Shown piece after piece: positions 44,034-53,323 of a stretch of DNA of 64,000 bases. A program made the position numbers and the translations under genes. The stretch is from NCBI RefSeq assembly GCF_004343605.1, contig NZ_POSF01000002.1:248001-312000 (forward strand), read 5' to 3'. Origin of the DNA: Dehalobacter sp. 12DCB1 (GTDB lineage Bacteria > Bacillota > Desulfitobacteriia > Desulfitobacteriales > Syntrophobotulaceae). The notes under the pieces are model-generated. The model made no database searches and was not told where the DNA came from. It saw only the letters and a list, made by a program, of their open reading frames with translations. Position 1 is the stretch's first letter; the number at the start of each line of letters is the position of its first letter.

Positions 44034-45441
44034 AGCGAATAAGAACATGTTCAAAAATATCCTCAAGGTGATCTTTTTTCCGGTTTATCTTTTCAGGCTT
44101 CTTTATGCATTTATCCGGGAAAAGATCGCTTATTCAATTCGCTTAAAACTTTCCTTGAGGTATACAGGCATACTTTTGCGGACAGTGCTGGGAGCCGGTC
44201 TTATCGTTATCCTGGTTTATGGCGGATTTAGAATCCAGGAAACGGTTAAGCAGGACTATTTGGACATCCAGAAGATGCTTAGCACGGACAGCAGCGGTTT
44301 TTCAGAACTGGAAACCTATTCCCGGGAGCATCAGATCCCGCTTCGTATCGATGAATCCAATCAGCAGACGCTTATGGCTACGGATCAAAATTTGAGGGAA
44401 TATGGTGCTGAGTACTGGCTGGGCTTGGCCAAGGATCAAGGAAACATCTACGTATCCGTAAACAGGGATTTTGAAATAGCCGGAACTACCGGCAGGATGA
44501 TTATCTTTTCCAACATTCAGGATGAGATTACGGATATTTTGTTCATCGCCAGGATTATGCTCTTTGTCTTTGTGCCGTTCTTGTTCCTGGCTCTGATTGC
44601 GATTGCCGTATCAGGGAGAGGAATTTTTGAACCCATACGTGAGATGACCCGGACGGTAAAGGTAATTTCCGAGCAGAATTTAAATTTAAGGCTCAATGTA
44701 AGCGGGTCAAAAAATGAACTGAAGGAACTGGCACTTACCTTTAATGAAATGATGAACAGATTAGAGGATCAATATAATAGGCAGAAACAGTTTGTATCGG
44801 ATGCTTCGCATGAGCTAAGAACACCGATCGCCGTGATACAGGGCTATGCAGTCATGCTCGACCGCTGGGGAAAAAACGATCAGGCAGTTCTGCAGGAATC
44901 CATAACGGCTATCAAAAATGAAGCCGGAAATATGCAGGAGCTGATCGACAAATTGCTGTTTCTTGCCAGGCATGACAACAGTACCCTCGCCTATCAAAAG
45001 GAAGAATTCAGCTTGACGGAAATGCTCCAGGAAGTCATCAGAGAGACCCAGATCATTGATTCCGGGCATCAAATCAACAATGAGCTTAATCAGGAAATCT
45101 CGATGTTTGGTGACCGGAACCTAATGAAACAGGCCTGTCGCATCTTTATGGACAATGCCATGAAATATACACCGACTGGCGGACAGATTTCAGTCCGTCT
45201 TGGCAAAGAAGGGGAGTCCATTGCGATAAGCATCAAGGATACCGGATCAGGTATGACGAATAATGAGTTAAAGCACATCTTTGACCGCTTCTACCGCTCA
45301 GACCAGTCCAGAACGAAGGAACGGGGTGGTTATGGTCTGGGACTCGCAATTGCCAAGATCATTATCCTGGGCCACAATGGGAAAATCAAAGTGCGAAGCA
45401 AAGTTGAAGAAGGTTCCGAATTTATCATCCTGCTCTCCTAA
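44017..45441 (+). CDS. Sensor histidine kinase (ArlS-like)
   Basis: This kinase of about 474 aa has a basic N-terminus and membrane helices near 55-75 and 175-200 flanking a short extracellular domain. A HAMP linker, a HisKA box with His265 in ASHELRTPIAVIQGY and an HATPase domain (MDNAMKYTPTGG, DTGSGM, GGYGLGLAIAK) follow. The open frame could start at TTG 43999. ATG 44017 is chosen, though no strong ribosome site precedes it; coupling to the regulator gene it overlaps may explain that. A terminator follows. Confidence 0.88.
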   Translation: MKKKNKANKNMFKNILKVIFFPVYLFRLLYAFIREKIAYSIRLKLSLRYTGILLRTVLGAGLIVILVYGGFRIQETVKQDYLDIQKMLSTDSSGFSELETYSREHQIPLRIDESNQQTLMATDQNLREYGAEYWLGLAKDQGNIYVSVNRDFEIAGTTGRMIIFSNIQDEITDILFIARIMLFVFVPFLFLALIAIAVSGRGIFEPIREMTRTVKVISEQNLNLRLNVSGSKNELKELALTFNEMMNRLEDQYNRQKQFVSDASHELRTPIAVIQGYAVMLDRWGKNDQAVLQESITAIKNEAGNMQELIDKLLFLARHDNSTLAYQKEEFSLTEMLQEVIRETQIIDSGHQINNELNQEISMFGDRNLMKQACRIFMDNAMKYTPTGGQISVRLGKEGESIAISIKDTGSGMTNNELKHIFDRFYRSDQSRTKERGGYGLGLAIAKIIILGHNGKIKVRSKVEEGSEFIILLS

Positions 45442-45462
45442 CAATAACCCTAGAGATATGGG

Positions 45463-45486
45463 GAGACTTTTGTCTCTCTTTTTTTG
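45463..45486 (+). terminator. Intrinsic terminator after the two-component pair
   Basis: GAGAC-TTTT-GTCTC is followed by a run of T residues. Confidence 0.8.
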
Positions 45487-45602
45487 TGCGTAAAGCAATT
45501 AATAGAAATATTGGGAAATTAAGGTTGCAATTTGCCTGGCTTGTGAATAAGATATTTCGAAATCAGTTCTTAAGAAGTTAAGATACGAGGAGGGGGAAAA
45601 AT

Positions 45603-45707
45603 ATGTACGGTTCTTATGGTTATGGCCGTGGCTGCGGAATGGGTGCCGGTGCTGGCATAATCGCTATTGCAGTACTGATCCTGATTGCTCTGGGCGTTAT
45701 CTTCTAA
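45603..45707 (+). CDS. Tiny Gly/Tyr-rich single-pass membrane protein (YjcZ-like), 34 aa
   Basis: A 34-codon gene with GAGGAGGGGG before its ATG. The head is Gly-Tyr-rich (MYGSYGYGRGCGMGAGAG) and the tail is a single hydrophobic helix, IIAIAVLILIALGVIF, which differs at one residue from the tail of the 44-aa protein at 802-936. It precedes the 38-aa gene by 55 bases. The role is unknown; composition suggests a YjcZ-like sporulation or membrane peptide. Confidence 0.78.
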   Translation: MYGSYGYGRGCGMGAGAGIIAIAVLILIALGVIF

Positions 45708-45762
45708 ATCAATTTTGGCATGCAGCATTTATCAGGTATTCTTTGACCGGGAGGTGAAAAAC

Positions 45763-45879
45763 ATGGCAGTTGGAGCAGGTACTTTCGGCGGAACATTTGG
45801 CGGCGGCGGTTGCCTCTGCGGCATCGCGATCGTAGTGGTTATCATTCTCCTCTTAATTGCAATGGGGATCGTTTTCTAA
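45763..45879 (+). CDS. Tiny Gly-rich single-pass membrane protein (YjcZ-like), 38 aa
   Basis: A 38-codon gene whose ATG 45763 follows GGGAGGTG. A longer in-frame open reading frame from 45685 lacks a site and overlaps the previous gene. The head is Gly-rich with C-L-C; the tail IAIVVVIILLLIAMGIVF matches the 38-aa protein at 968-1084 at all but one position. The two loci thus carry the same pair of paralogues in opposite order. Confidence 0.78.
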   Translation: MAVGAGTFGGTFGGGGCLCGIAIVVVIILLLIAMGIVF

Positions 45880-45952
45880 ATGATCTGATATAGGATTGAT
45901 CTTATTCAATATCCAGAATAAAGAATCAATAGTCAACAAATCTTTAATATTT

Positions 45953-45998
45953 TGAAGAAGACAGCCCGAGACATCAAAACTCTGTGCTGTCTTCTTTG
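45953..45998 (+). terminator. Long hairpin after the tiny-protein genes
   Basis: A perfect 11-bp stem (45955-45965 with 45986-45996), extended by weak pairs, has a 20-base loop. There is no T run, so it may be a 3' end formed by processing or a weak terminator. Confidence 0.5.
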
Positions 45999-46054
45999 AC
46001 CGCCATGATACTTTAAAGCAAGCCAATTCCGGGGAAAATGTAAATGGCTTTTTT

Positions 46055-46061
46055 TGTCGAA
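46055..46061 (+). promoter_or_regulatory. Putative Spo0A box upstream of sfp-NRPS
   Basis: An exact TGTCGAA flanked by T and A runs, about 165 bases before the sfp-like gene. Confidence 0.35.
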
Positions 46062-46224
46062 AAAAATTGCTTAAAATAGGCTCAAATGTTAGAATATGAC
46101 TCAGAGCATTGCATATCCTCGACCTTAAAAAATTTCTTATCTAATTTTCAAATATAATTTAAAAAATAAAAGCAAAATGGATTATGTTAAAGGAATTTAA
46201 GGAAAAAAAAAGAATTAATGCTCC

Positions 46225-46890
46225 ATGATTAACATATTCGGTTGTAATTTAGCCTGTATTTCCGAAAATGAGATTAATGCCTATACCCAACTAATCTCGG
46301 AAAAAAGAAAAATAAGTTTGGGCAGAATGAAGTATATCGAAGATGTGAAAAGATCTTTACTGGGAGAACTGCTTATCCGCAAAATTGTCAGGAAAAATTA
46401 TTTCCGAGGAAATGCTGAAATTTCTTTTGGTGTAAACGATTATGGCAAGCCTTATGTCAAAGACCTAGAAGCATTTCATTTCAGTATTGCCCACTCTGGA
46501 GAATGGGTTGTTTGTGCGACAAGCGATCAAAAAGTAGGTGTTGATCTCGAACAGATCCGTCCGGTTGACCTGGAGATTGCCAGACAGCATTTTACTGAAC
46601 AAGAGAACAGGTTCTTAACGAGCCTCAGCCAGGACAGGAAAGTAGAATACTTTTTTAAACTTTGGACGCTTAAAGAAAGCTATCTTAAAGCAAAGGGCAC
46701 AGGCCTTGCGGGTAATCTTAAAGAAGCTGATTTTTCCAGCATGGCCGGATCCAGTTTTTCTTATCCGAATGAAGGGCTGTTCTTTTATATTTGCCCATTT
46801 GATCCGGGTTACGCTGTAGCAGCATGCGGCTGCGAAAAAGAATTCAGTCCCGAAGTTCATGAGGTAAACATCCGATATTCAGACTTTTGA
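46225..46890 (+). CDS. 4'-phosphopantetheinyl transferase, Sfp type
   Basis: The enzyme transfers phosphopantetheine from CoA to the carrier-domain Ser of the NRPS encoded next. The 221-aa protein has the Sfp/Gsp hallmarks: GKPYV with HFSIAHSGEW, the Mg-binding GVDLEQI, and the WTLKESYLKAKGTGL box. Length and motifs match the two-lobed Sfp class rather than AcpS. It begins with ATG 46225 after an A-rich stretch with little recognisable ribosome site, so translation may be weak. The NRPS gene starts 80 bases after its stop, so both probably share a transcript. Confidence 0.93.
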   Translation: MINIFGCNLACISENEINAYTQLISEKRKISLGRMKYIEDVKRSLLGELLIRKIVRKNYFRGNAEISFGVNDYGKPYVKDLEAFHFSIAHSGEWVVCATSDQKVGVDLEQIRPVDLEIARQHFTEQENRFLTSLSQDRKVEYFFKLWTLKESYLKAKGTGLAGNLKEADFSSMAGSSFSYPNEGLFFYICPFDPGYAVAACGCEKEFSPEVHEVNIRYSDF

Positions 46891-46970
46891 GCTTCTCTGA
46901 ATACAAGCCATAGTTTATAAGGTTGACAAGGTACGGGAAAATTTGCAGATTTATGGAGGGCTGCTGTTCT

Positions 46971-49900
46971 ATGGTCGAATATTATCCATTATCAATTCCG
47001 CAAAGAGGCATTTGGTATTTAGAGAAACTTCATCCAGGCACAAGCATCGGCAATATTGCTTCAACCTTGAAAATTAAAGAGAGCATAGATCTCCGGCTTC
47101 TCGAAAAGTCCATCAACCTTGTGATCGAAAAAAATGAAGCGCTCAGGTTCAGGTTTCGGGAAAAAGACGGACAGGTATTCCAATATGTTGCCGAATTTAC
47201 ATATTCGAAAATAGATTTCTTTGATTTCAGCGAGGGTGGTCTCAAACGGCTGTATGTCTGGGACCAGGATGAGACCAAAAAACCATTTACCATTAATGAC
47301 AGCCCGCTGGTTTATTTTTCTATCATTAAAATCAACGAAAAAGAGAATGTGATATACTGCAAAATCCACCATCTCATTTCTGATGGGTGGACTGTTGTTT
47401 ATATAGGCAATAAAATTATGGAGTATTATAACATGCTGAAAGAAGGCGTTTCCTTTAATCAGGAAAATGACCCTTCTTATTTGGAATATGTCCATAGTGA
47501 ACTTGAGTACATGCATTCTCCTAAGTATATCAAAGATAAGGAATACTGGGAAAATGTCTTTGCGGATACACCGGAAATGACCACACTGAAAAGCAAAGCA
47601 GCCAAGATAAACCATACCGAAGCTGTTAGAAAAACGTTTAAAATTCCCAATAAATTGTCCGGAAAAATTTCTCAATACTGCCTGGAAAATAAAACATCGA
47701 TTTTTACCCTTTATATTTCCGCGCTCTGTATCTATATCAATAGAATATCCAATAAAGAAGATATCGTTCTTGGGGTGCCTGTACTGAACCGCGCCAATGC
47801 TCGGGAAAAGAAAACAGTCGGAATGTTCATCAGCACGATACCGCTTAGGGTCAATATCGATAACGATACAAATTTCCAGGATTTCTGCCATAAGCTGACT
47901 AGAAACTGGATGGATATCCTGAGGCATCAAAAATATCCGTATGATGAGATTTTAAAACATGTTAGAAAACACAACAGAAGTATCGAAAAATTATATGAAA
48001 TTGCCGTATCTTACCAAAATGCCAAATTTGTTAAAAACAGTGATATTAATAGCTGTGAAGGCAGATGGCATTTTTGCGGTCACCAGACAGAATCACTTTA
48101 TATTCATATTAACGAACGCGAAGACGACGGCAATATCATTATTGACTATGACTATCTGACGGATCTTTTCTATAGCAAGGAAATTGAATTTATTCATGAC
48201 CATGTGCTGAGAATTCTTTGGCATGCATTAGACAATTCTGTAAAAAAAATCTCCAAACTAGAGATGATTTCAGAGAAGGAAAAGCAGAGAATCCTGTGTG
48301 AGTTCAATAACACCGGATTATTCTTCCCTCACAACAAAACGGTTGCCCAGTTATTCGAAGAACAAGCAGAAAGAACGCCGGCCAAAACAGCATTGATTTT
48401 TGAGGAGAGTAGTATCTCCTATTATGAGTTGAATCAAAGAGCGAACCGGCTTGCCAGAGTACTCAGGGACAAGGGCGTTGGGGCTAACAAATTTGTAGGA
48501 ATTTTTGTTCCACGTTCTCTGGAGATGATTGTATCGATCCTGGCAGTACTGAAAGCCGGCGGTGCTTACCTGCCAATTGATCCTGACTATCCTTCCCAGC
48601 GAATCGATTATATGCTTGAAGACAGCCATACTACGATTCTGTTAACCTGTCAGAAACTCATGAAAGAGATCCATTTCAGCGGGGAAGTTATCGATGTTTT
48701 TAGTCACAATGAACAATTGGCTGGATTAGCTAACCTGCCGAAAGTCAATACACCACAGGATATCGCCTATCTGATTTATACATCCGGTTCGACTGGAAAG
48801 CCCAAGGGTGTCATGGTCCAGCATTCAGCCATTGTGAATCTGATTTCGGGAATAACGGCAAAGATCGACTTTTCTCCCGAGAAGGTCATGCTGTCGGTCA
48901 CAACGATTTCTTTTGATATTTTTGTCGCGGAATCTTTATTGCCTCTCAGCAGGGGGCTCACAGTCGTAATCGCGAACGAAAAGCAGCAAATTATTCCGGA
49001 AGAACTTAATAAAGTAATGTATAATCATGATATTAATATATTTCAGGCCACACCTTCAAGGGTTCAGCTGCTGCTGAGTAGCGATCTGGAGCTTACGGGG
49101 ATCAGAAATCTTACTGATATTCTAGTAACTGGAGAAGCAATGTCCACTGCGGTATTGAACGATTTAAAAAGGGTCGTATCGTCCTCAGCAAAAATATATG
49201 ATTTATATGGGCCGACCGAAACGACGATTTGGTCGACTATGGCCGATGTTACTTATGAAAGGAAGCCCCATATCGGCAAACCTATTGCTAATACGCAGGT
49301 TTATATCCTTGACCACTATATGAATTTACTGCCAATTGGAATTCCAGGGGATTTGTTTATCGGTGGAACGGGTGTCTCGAAAGGCTATTTTGGAAAAGAC
49401 GATCTAACCGCTGAACGCTTTATTGCCAATCCTTTTCTTCCTGGAGAAAGACTTTATAAAACAGGGGACCTTGCTAGGTGGTATCCAGAAGGAGATATTG
49501 AATACCTGGGGAGGACTGATTATCAAATAAAAATCAGAGGATACCGAATTGAGCTTGGTGAGATTGAAGACGAACTTCTTCAACATCCTAACATTAGGGA
49601 GGCCGTTGCGGTTGTCAAAGAAAATTTAAACAATAGTAAAGTAATATGTGCTTATATTGTTGCAGATACAGAAATAGGCAGTACTGAGGTAAAGGCCTAT
49701 TTAGCACAGTATCTGCCTGATTATATGATCCCAAGCTATATTATCCCAGTTGATTTCATTCCTAAAACTCCAAATAATAAGATTGACAGGAATTCACTAC
49801 CTGAGTGTGAGGAAAATGCAGCAAAACCTATTCTACCAAGAAATTCATTAGAAAGGACAATTGCGAAAGTCTGGTGCTCTTTACTGGGTAGAAAATCTGT

Positions 49901-51284
49901 CGGTATTGATGATAATTTCTTTGATCTAGGCGGAGACTCACTTACGATTGTCCAGCTTCAAGTCCTGTTGACGAAAAAAGGTATTGATATAGAGATTCAG
50001 GATCTTTATGAATATCAGACGATCAGACAAATATCCGAGAATATGGAGGCTCAAAAAGACAGTGCTCAAAGTGGTTTGATTAGTGAAAACCCGATCGAGG
50101 AGATTAGTCTTGATTATGATGTACAGCCTAGCCTGAAGAGGGCGCAGCACATCTTGCTGACCGGAGCTACTGGTTTTTTAGGGATACATTTGCTGGAACA
50201 GCTGTTTAAGCAAAAAGACTGTAATATTTACTGTTTATTGAGAGGAAAAACGATTCGGGAAGCGGAAGATAAACTGCGAAAACAACTGGACTTTTATTTC
50301 AATGGAAGATACAGTCAGGAGTTAAACCAGCGGATCATCATTATTCCTGGTGATATTGCGCAGGACCAGTTTGGACTGGATGGCAATATTTATCAATATC
50401 TTCTGGGAAAGATCGACCTAGTCATTCATTCAGCTGCAATCGTAAAGCATTACGGGTTATATAGGGACTATCTGAATGTCAACATTAAAGGCACAGAAAG
50501 AGTAGCTGAATTCTGTCTACAGGGAGATATTCGTCTGAACTATGTTTCTTCGATTACTGTGTCGGGAAACTATCTTACAAATAACATCCACGAGGAAAGG
50601 GTAGATTTTACAGAATCAGACTTGTATATCGGACAGGATTACAGCGGCAACGTTTACGTAAAAAGCAAGTTTGAATCGGAACGATTTATTTATCAGAACG
50701 TCAAAAATGGTTTAAAGGCGGATGTCTATCGCATCGGTGTTTTGACCGGTCGTTACAACGACGGGCAATTTCAGAAAAATATTCAGGAAAATGGTTTCTA
50801 TGAGAGGATTAAAGCAATTATTGAGCTTGGTTTTGTTCCGAAAATCTGGACGGATGAACAGTTAGAATTTACTCCGGTCGATTATTGCAGCGAAGCGATA
50901 GGCAGGTTAATCAATTTATCTGCAGGAACACGTATCTTCCATTTGTTTAATCATAAAACGGTCAGCCTTGCCAAAGTAGTTGAGATGTTAAACAATTTGG
51001 GCATCCATATTGAAATTGTTCCTAATGATGTTTTTGTTCAGATTGTTGAAAAGAATATGAAAAAGCATAACGTCAGTCCTGCCGTTAACGAGCTGCTAAA
51101 GGGAAAGTTTTCTGCTTATTTTCAGACGGTGAATGTTAAATCAGAGATTACCCGGAATGAATTGAACCTAGCAGATTTTGACTGGCCGGATATTGACCAG
51201 GCTTATATTTCAAAAATTATTTGTTATATGAGCAAGATCAATTATCTAAATGAAAACCAGGTTAGAAGGAACATTGTATGTTAA
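46971..51284 (+). CDS. Single-module nonribosomal peptide synthetase, C-A-PCP-reductase
   Basis: A 1437-aa enzyme with four domains in order. The condensation domain (about 1-430) has HHLISDG at 133-139. The adenylation domain (about 455-950) has YTSGSTGKPKG at 603-613, DLYGPTETT, LYKTGDLARW and GRTDYQIKIRGYRIELGEIE. The carrier domain has Ser990 in DLGGDSL. A thioester reductase (about 1058-1437) has LLTGATGFLGIHLL and a YVKSK catalytic pair. The N-terminal C domain with no upstream module suggests a starter that joins an external acyl or amino-acyl donor to the selected amino acid. The reductase should release an aldehyde or alcohol. ATG 46971 follows GGAGGG. Its end overlaps the next gene by 7 bases. 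Product unknown. Confidence 0.93.
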   Translation: MVEYYPLSIPQRGIWYLEKLHPGTSIGNIASTLKIKESIDLRLLEKSINLVIEKNEALRFRFREKDGQVFQYVAEFTYSKIDFFDFSEGGLKRLYVWDQDETKKPFTINDSPLVYFSIIKINEKENVIYCKIHHLISDGWTVVYIGNKIMEYYNMLKEGVSFNQENDPSYLEYVHSELEYMHSPKYIKDKEYWENVFADTPEMTTLKSKAAKINHTEAVRKTFKIPNKLSGKISQYCLENKTSIFTLYISALCIYINRISNKEDIVLGVPVLNRANAREKKTVGMFISTIPLRVNIDNDTNFQDFCHKLTRNWMDILRHQKYPYDEILKHVRKHNRSIEKLYEIAVSYQNAKFVKNSDINSCEGRWHFCGHQTESLYIHINEREDDGNIIIDYDYLTDLFYSKEIEFIHDHVLRILWHALDNSVKKISKLEMISEKEKQRILCEFNNTGLFFPHNKTVAQLFEEQAERTPAKTALIFEESSISYYELNQRANRLARVLRDKGVGANKFVGIFVPRSLEMIVSILAVLKAGGAYLPIDPDYPSQRIDYMLEDSHTTILLTCQKLMKEIHFSGEVIDVFSHNEQLAGLANLPKVNTPQDIAYLIYTSGSTGKPKGVMVQHSAIVNLISGITAKIDFSPEKVMLSVTTISFDIFVAESLLPLSRGLTVVIANEKQQIIPEELNKVMYNHDINIFQATPSRVQLLLSSDLELTGIRNLTDILVTGEAMSTAVLNDLKRVVSSSAKIYDLYGPTETTIWSTMADVTYERKPHIGKPIANTQVYILDHYMNLLPIGIPGDLFIGGTGVSKGYFGKDDLTAERFIANPFLPGERLYKTGDLARWYPEGDIEYLGRTDYQIKIRGYRIELGEIEDELLQHPNIREAVAVVKENLNNSKVICAYIVADTEIGSTEVKAYLAQYLPDYMIPSYIIPVDFIPKTPNNKIDRNSLPECEENAAKPILPRNSLERTIAKVWCSLLGRKSVGIDDNFFDLGGDSLTIVQLQVLLTKKGIDIEIQDLYEYQTIRQISENMEAQKDSAQSGLISENPIEEISLDYDVQPSLKRAQHILLTGATGFLGIHLLEQLFKQKDCNIYCLLRGKTIREAEDKLRKQLDFYFNGRYSQELNQRIIIIPGDIAQDQFGLDGNIYQYLLGKIDLVIHSAAIVKHYGLYRDYLNVNIKGTERVAEFCLQGDIRLNYVSSITVSGNYLTNNIHEERVDFTESDLYIGQDYSGNVYVKSKFESERFIYQNVKNGLKADVYRIGVLTGRYNDGQFQKNIQENGFYERIKAIIELGFVPKIWTDEQLEFTPVDYCSEAIGRLINLSAGTRIFHLFNHKTVSLAKVVEMLNNLGIHIEIVPNDVFVQIVEKNMKKHNVSPAVNELLKGKFSAYFQTVNVKSEITRNELNLADFDWPDIDQAYISKIICYMSKINYLNENQVRRNIVC

Positions 51285-53323
51285 AAAAGATGAAAGAGTC
51301 TTTTCAAAAGAGAATAAGTCTGCAGATAACACTTATCTATACACTCGTTATTCTTTGTACGGTACTCGCATTATATTTTATCATTCCGTTTGTATTCAAC
51401 TATCCACCAGGATCCATCAATACCAGCTTTGATGTTGACGTATCCTATATATCCTACAATACTCAGTTTATTATTATTACGTTTTTGATTATCATTCCGA
51501 GCTTCATATTTTTTAAATTGTCGCTTTCCAATATTGATCAGTGGGCTTCTTTAGTAGCGGAAAATTCTGAGGAGTCACGTTTGAAACTGCACAAGATCAG
51601 GAAAAAATGTATTAACATACCCTATATTATTTATTTCGGACAAATCATTGTATCGCTCATTGTCTTGTTTATCATTCTATTTATCACAGGTAGTCATCCG
51701 TTAACCTTGATCTACCGAATTGTCATTCTGGTATTTTCTTTCGCAACGCTGGCAGCACTTTTCTCCTTCATTTTCTCCAAAAGAATGTTTACCAATATCC
51801 TATTAAAGACTTCCGCCAATAATGAGCTTCAAGGAATAAATCTAAGCATTCGAAGAAAAATCATACTTCACGTCTTGCCAACAATTATCATCGCCATTTT
51901 ATTTACATCTTTAGTTGGCTATTCCAGATTGATTACCGAAAAAGGCGATCTTATTTATAAAATGTATTCAGAACAGCTAAAAACGAATGTTGTCATGGGG
52001 ACTTATGATGAAAAAAAGGTAATAGAGGCTCTAAGTCGCATTGTCTTGGTGAATAAAGACCATGATTCGAGGTTTATTATTACACCAGAGGGAGATTATA
52101 TTTCTCTTGATAATAAAAATGCAAGTAATTTTTTTATTAAATATGCCATTGAAGTATCGAACAACTATGACGGAAGAATCTATGAAGACTATACAGTCGA
52201 ATCTCAGGGAACATCTGTAAGAGTTCCAGGCCCTAACGGCGATTATATTATTGGTATTAAATATGATATTTCTTCCTATAATACAATTGTTTATTTTTCT
52301 GTAAGCTTCATCCTGCTGTTCATGATTAACTTTATTGTCTTAAACTACTTCTCCAGGTCCCTCGGTGAGGACGTTTCGAGGGTTGCTAAAAACCTCTCGG
52401 ACATCTCGCATGGCGTTAACGTTGATCTTGATCAGAAGCTGGCAATTACCTCCAATGATGAAATTGGGGATCTGATTATTGCCTTCAATAAAATCCAAGA
52501 AAAAGAAAAAGCAAACATTGAATCGATGAAAGAAAACCAGGCCATCATTCTGGAACAAGAAAGGCTGGCTTCGCTTGGCCAGCTGATTGGCGGAATCGCC
52601 CATAACCTGAAAACACCGATCATGTCGATTGCCGGAGGTATCGAGGCACTCAAGGATTTAACGAATGAATACAAGGAATCTATTGAAGATAAAGCTGTAT
52701 CACCTGCCGATCATTACGAGATTGCAAAAGAGATGCAGGAATGGCTTGATAAGATGAAGCCATACTGTTCCTATATGACAGATATTATCAGCGCAGTTAA
52801 AGGTCAGGCAGTACAGATGAACTACGCCGGCTCAGATAAGTTCACCGTGGAAGATTTGGTCAAAAGAATTGACGTTTTGATGAAGCATGAGCTGAAAAAA
52901 TACCACTGCAAGCTTAAACCTGATTTCCAAATTGATCTGCAGACAGAAATACGAGGAGAGCTGAACAGCCTGGTACAAGTATTTGACAATCTGATCATCA
53001 ACGCAATGCATGCCTACGAGGGACAAATAGGAGAGATTGGTTTCAGCATTTACAAAGAAAGACATAACCTCGAATTTGTTCTAAGCGATCATGGTAAGGG
53101 TATTCCTGAGGAAGTGCAGAAAAAACTGTTCAAGGAAATGTTTACGACCAAAGGTAAAAATGGCACAGGTCTTGGACTTTACATGTCGTATTCTACAATT
53201 AAAGGACGATTTTCGGGTAATATGAGGTTTAAATCGCAGGAAGGCGTCGGCACTACATTCTATATCACAATTCCTTATCTATTCGCACACGTACAGGAGG
53301 CTAACGATGAGACGTTCAACTAA
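51278..53323 (+). CDS. Multi-pass membrane sensor histidine kinase, coupled to the NRPS gene
   Basis: This 681-aa kinase has five hydrophobic helices in its first ~212 residues, an extracellular domain of about 115 residues, and a sixth helix near 332-352. A HAMP-like linker and coiled coil lead to a kinase core with an unusual H-box, GGIAHNLKTPIMSIAGG (HNLKTP rather than HELRTP), and an HATPase with NLIINAMHAY, DHGKGIP and GTGLGLYMS. It starts inside the NRPS stop (ATGTTAA) and its own end overlaps the HD-GYP gene by 17 bases. Translation of the three is thus tied. The membrane bundle could bind the NRPS product; that is inference. Confidence 0.9.
   Translation: MLKKMKESFQKRISLQITLIYTLVILCTVLALYFIIPFVFNYPPGSINTSFDVDVSYISYNTQFIIITFLIIIPSFIFFKLSLSNIDQWASLVAENSEESRLKLHKIRKKCINIPYIIYFGQIIVSLIVLFIILFITGSHPLTLIYRIVILVFSFATLAALFSFIFSKRMFTNILLKTSANNELQGINLSIRRKIILHVLPTIIIAILFTSLVGYSRLITEKGDLIYKMYSEQLKTNVVMGTYDEKKVIEALSRIVLVNKDHDSRFIITPEGDYISLDNKNASNFFIKYAIEVSNNYDGRIYEDYTVESQGTSVRVPGPNGDYIIGIKYDISSYNTIVYFSVSFILLFMINFIVLNYFSRSLGEDVSRVAKNLSDISHGVNVDLDQKLAITSNDEIGDLIIAFNKIQEKEKANIESMKENQAIILEQERLASLGQLIGGIAHNLKTPIMSIAGGIEALKDLTNEYKESIEDKAVSPADHYEIAKEMQEWLDKMKPYCSYMTDIISAVKGQAVQMNYAGSDKFTVEDLVKRIDVLMKHELKKYHCKLKPDFQIDLQTEIRGELNSLVQVFDNLIINAMHAYEGQIGEIGFSIYKERHNLEFVLSDHGKGIPEEVQKKLFKEMFTTKGKNGTGLGLYMSYSTIKGRFSGNMRFKSQEGVGTTFYITIPYLFAHVQEANDETFN

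Larger units (their letters stand above)
45880..46224. other. Intergenic region upstream of the sfp-NRPS operon
   Basis: No gene was found in these 345 bases. A long hairpin (45953-45998) ends the tiny-gene unit, and a Spo0A-box heptamer lies at 46055-46061. The final 130 bases are extremely AT-rich and should hold the promoter of the sfp-NRPS unit. Confidence 0.55.

Noticed and set aside
47061-47930. 289-aa minus-strand open frame
   Set aside because: It is antisense to the NRPS condensation domain and has no recognisable domain.
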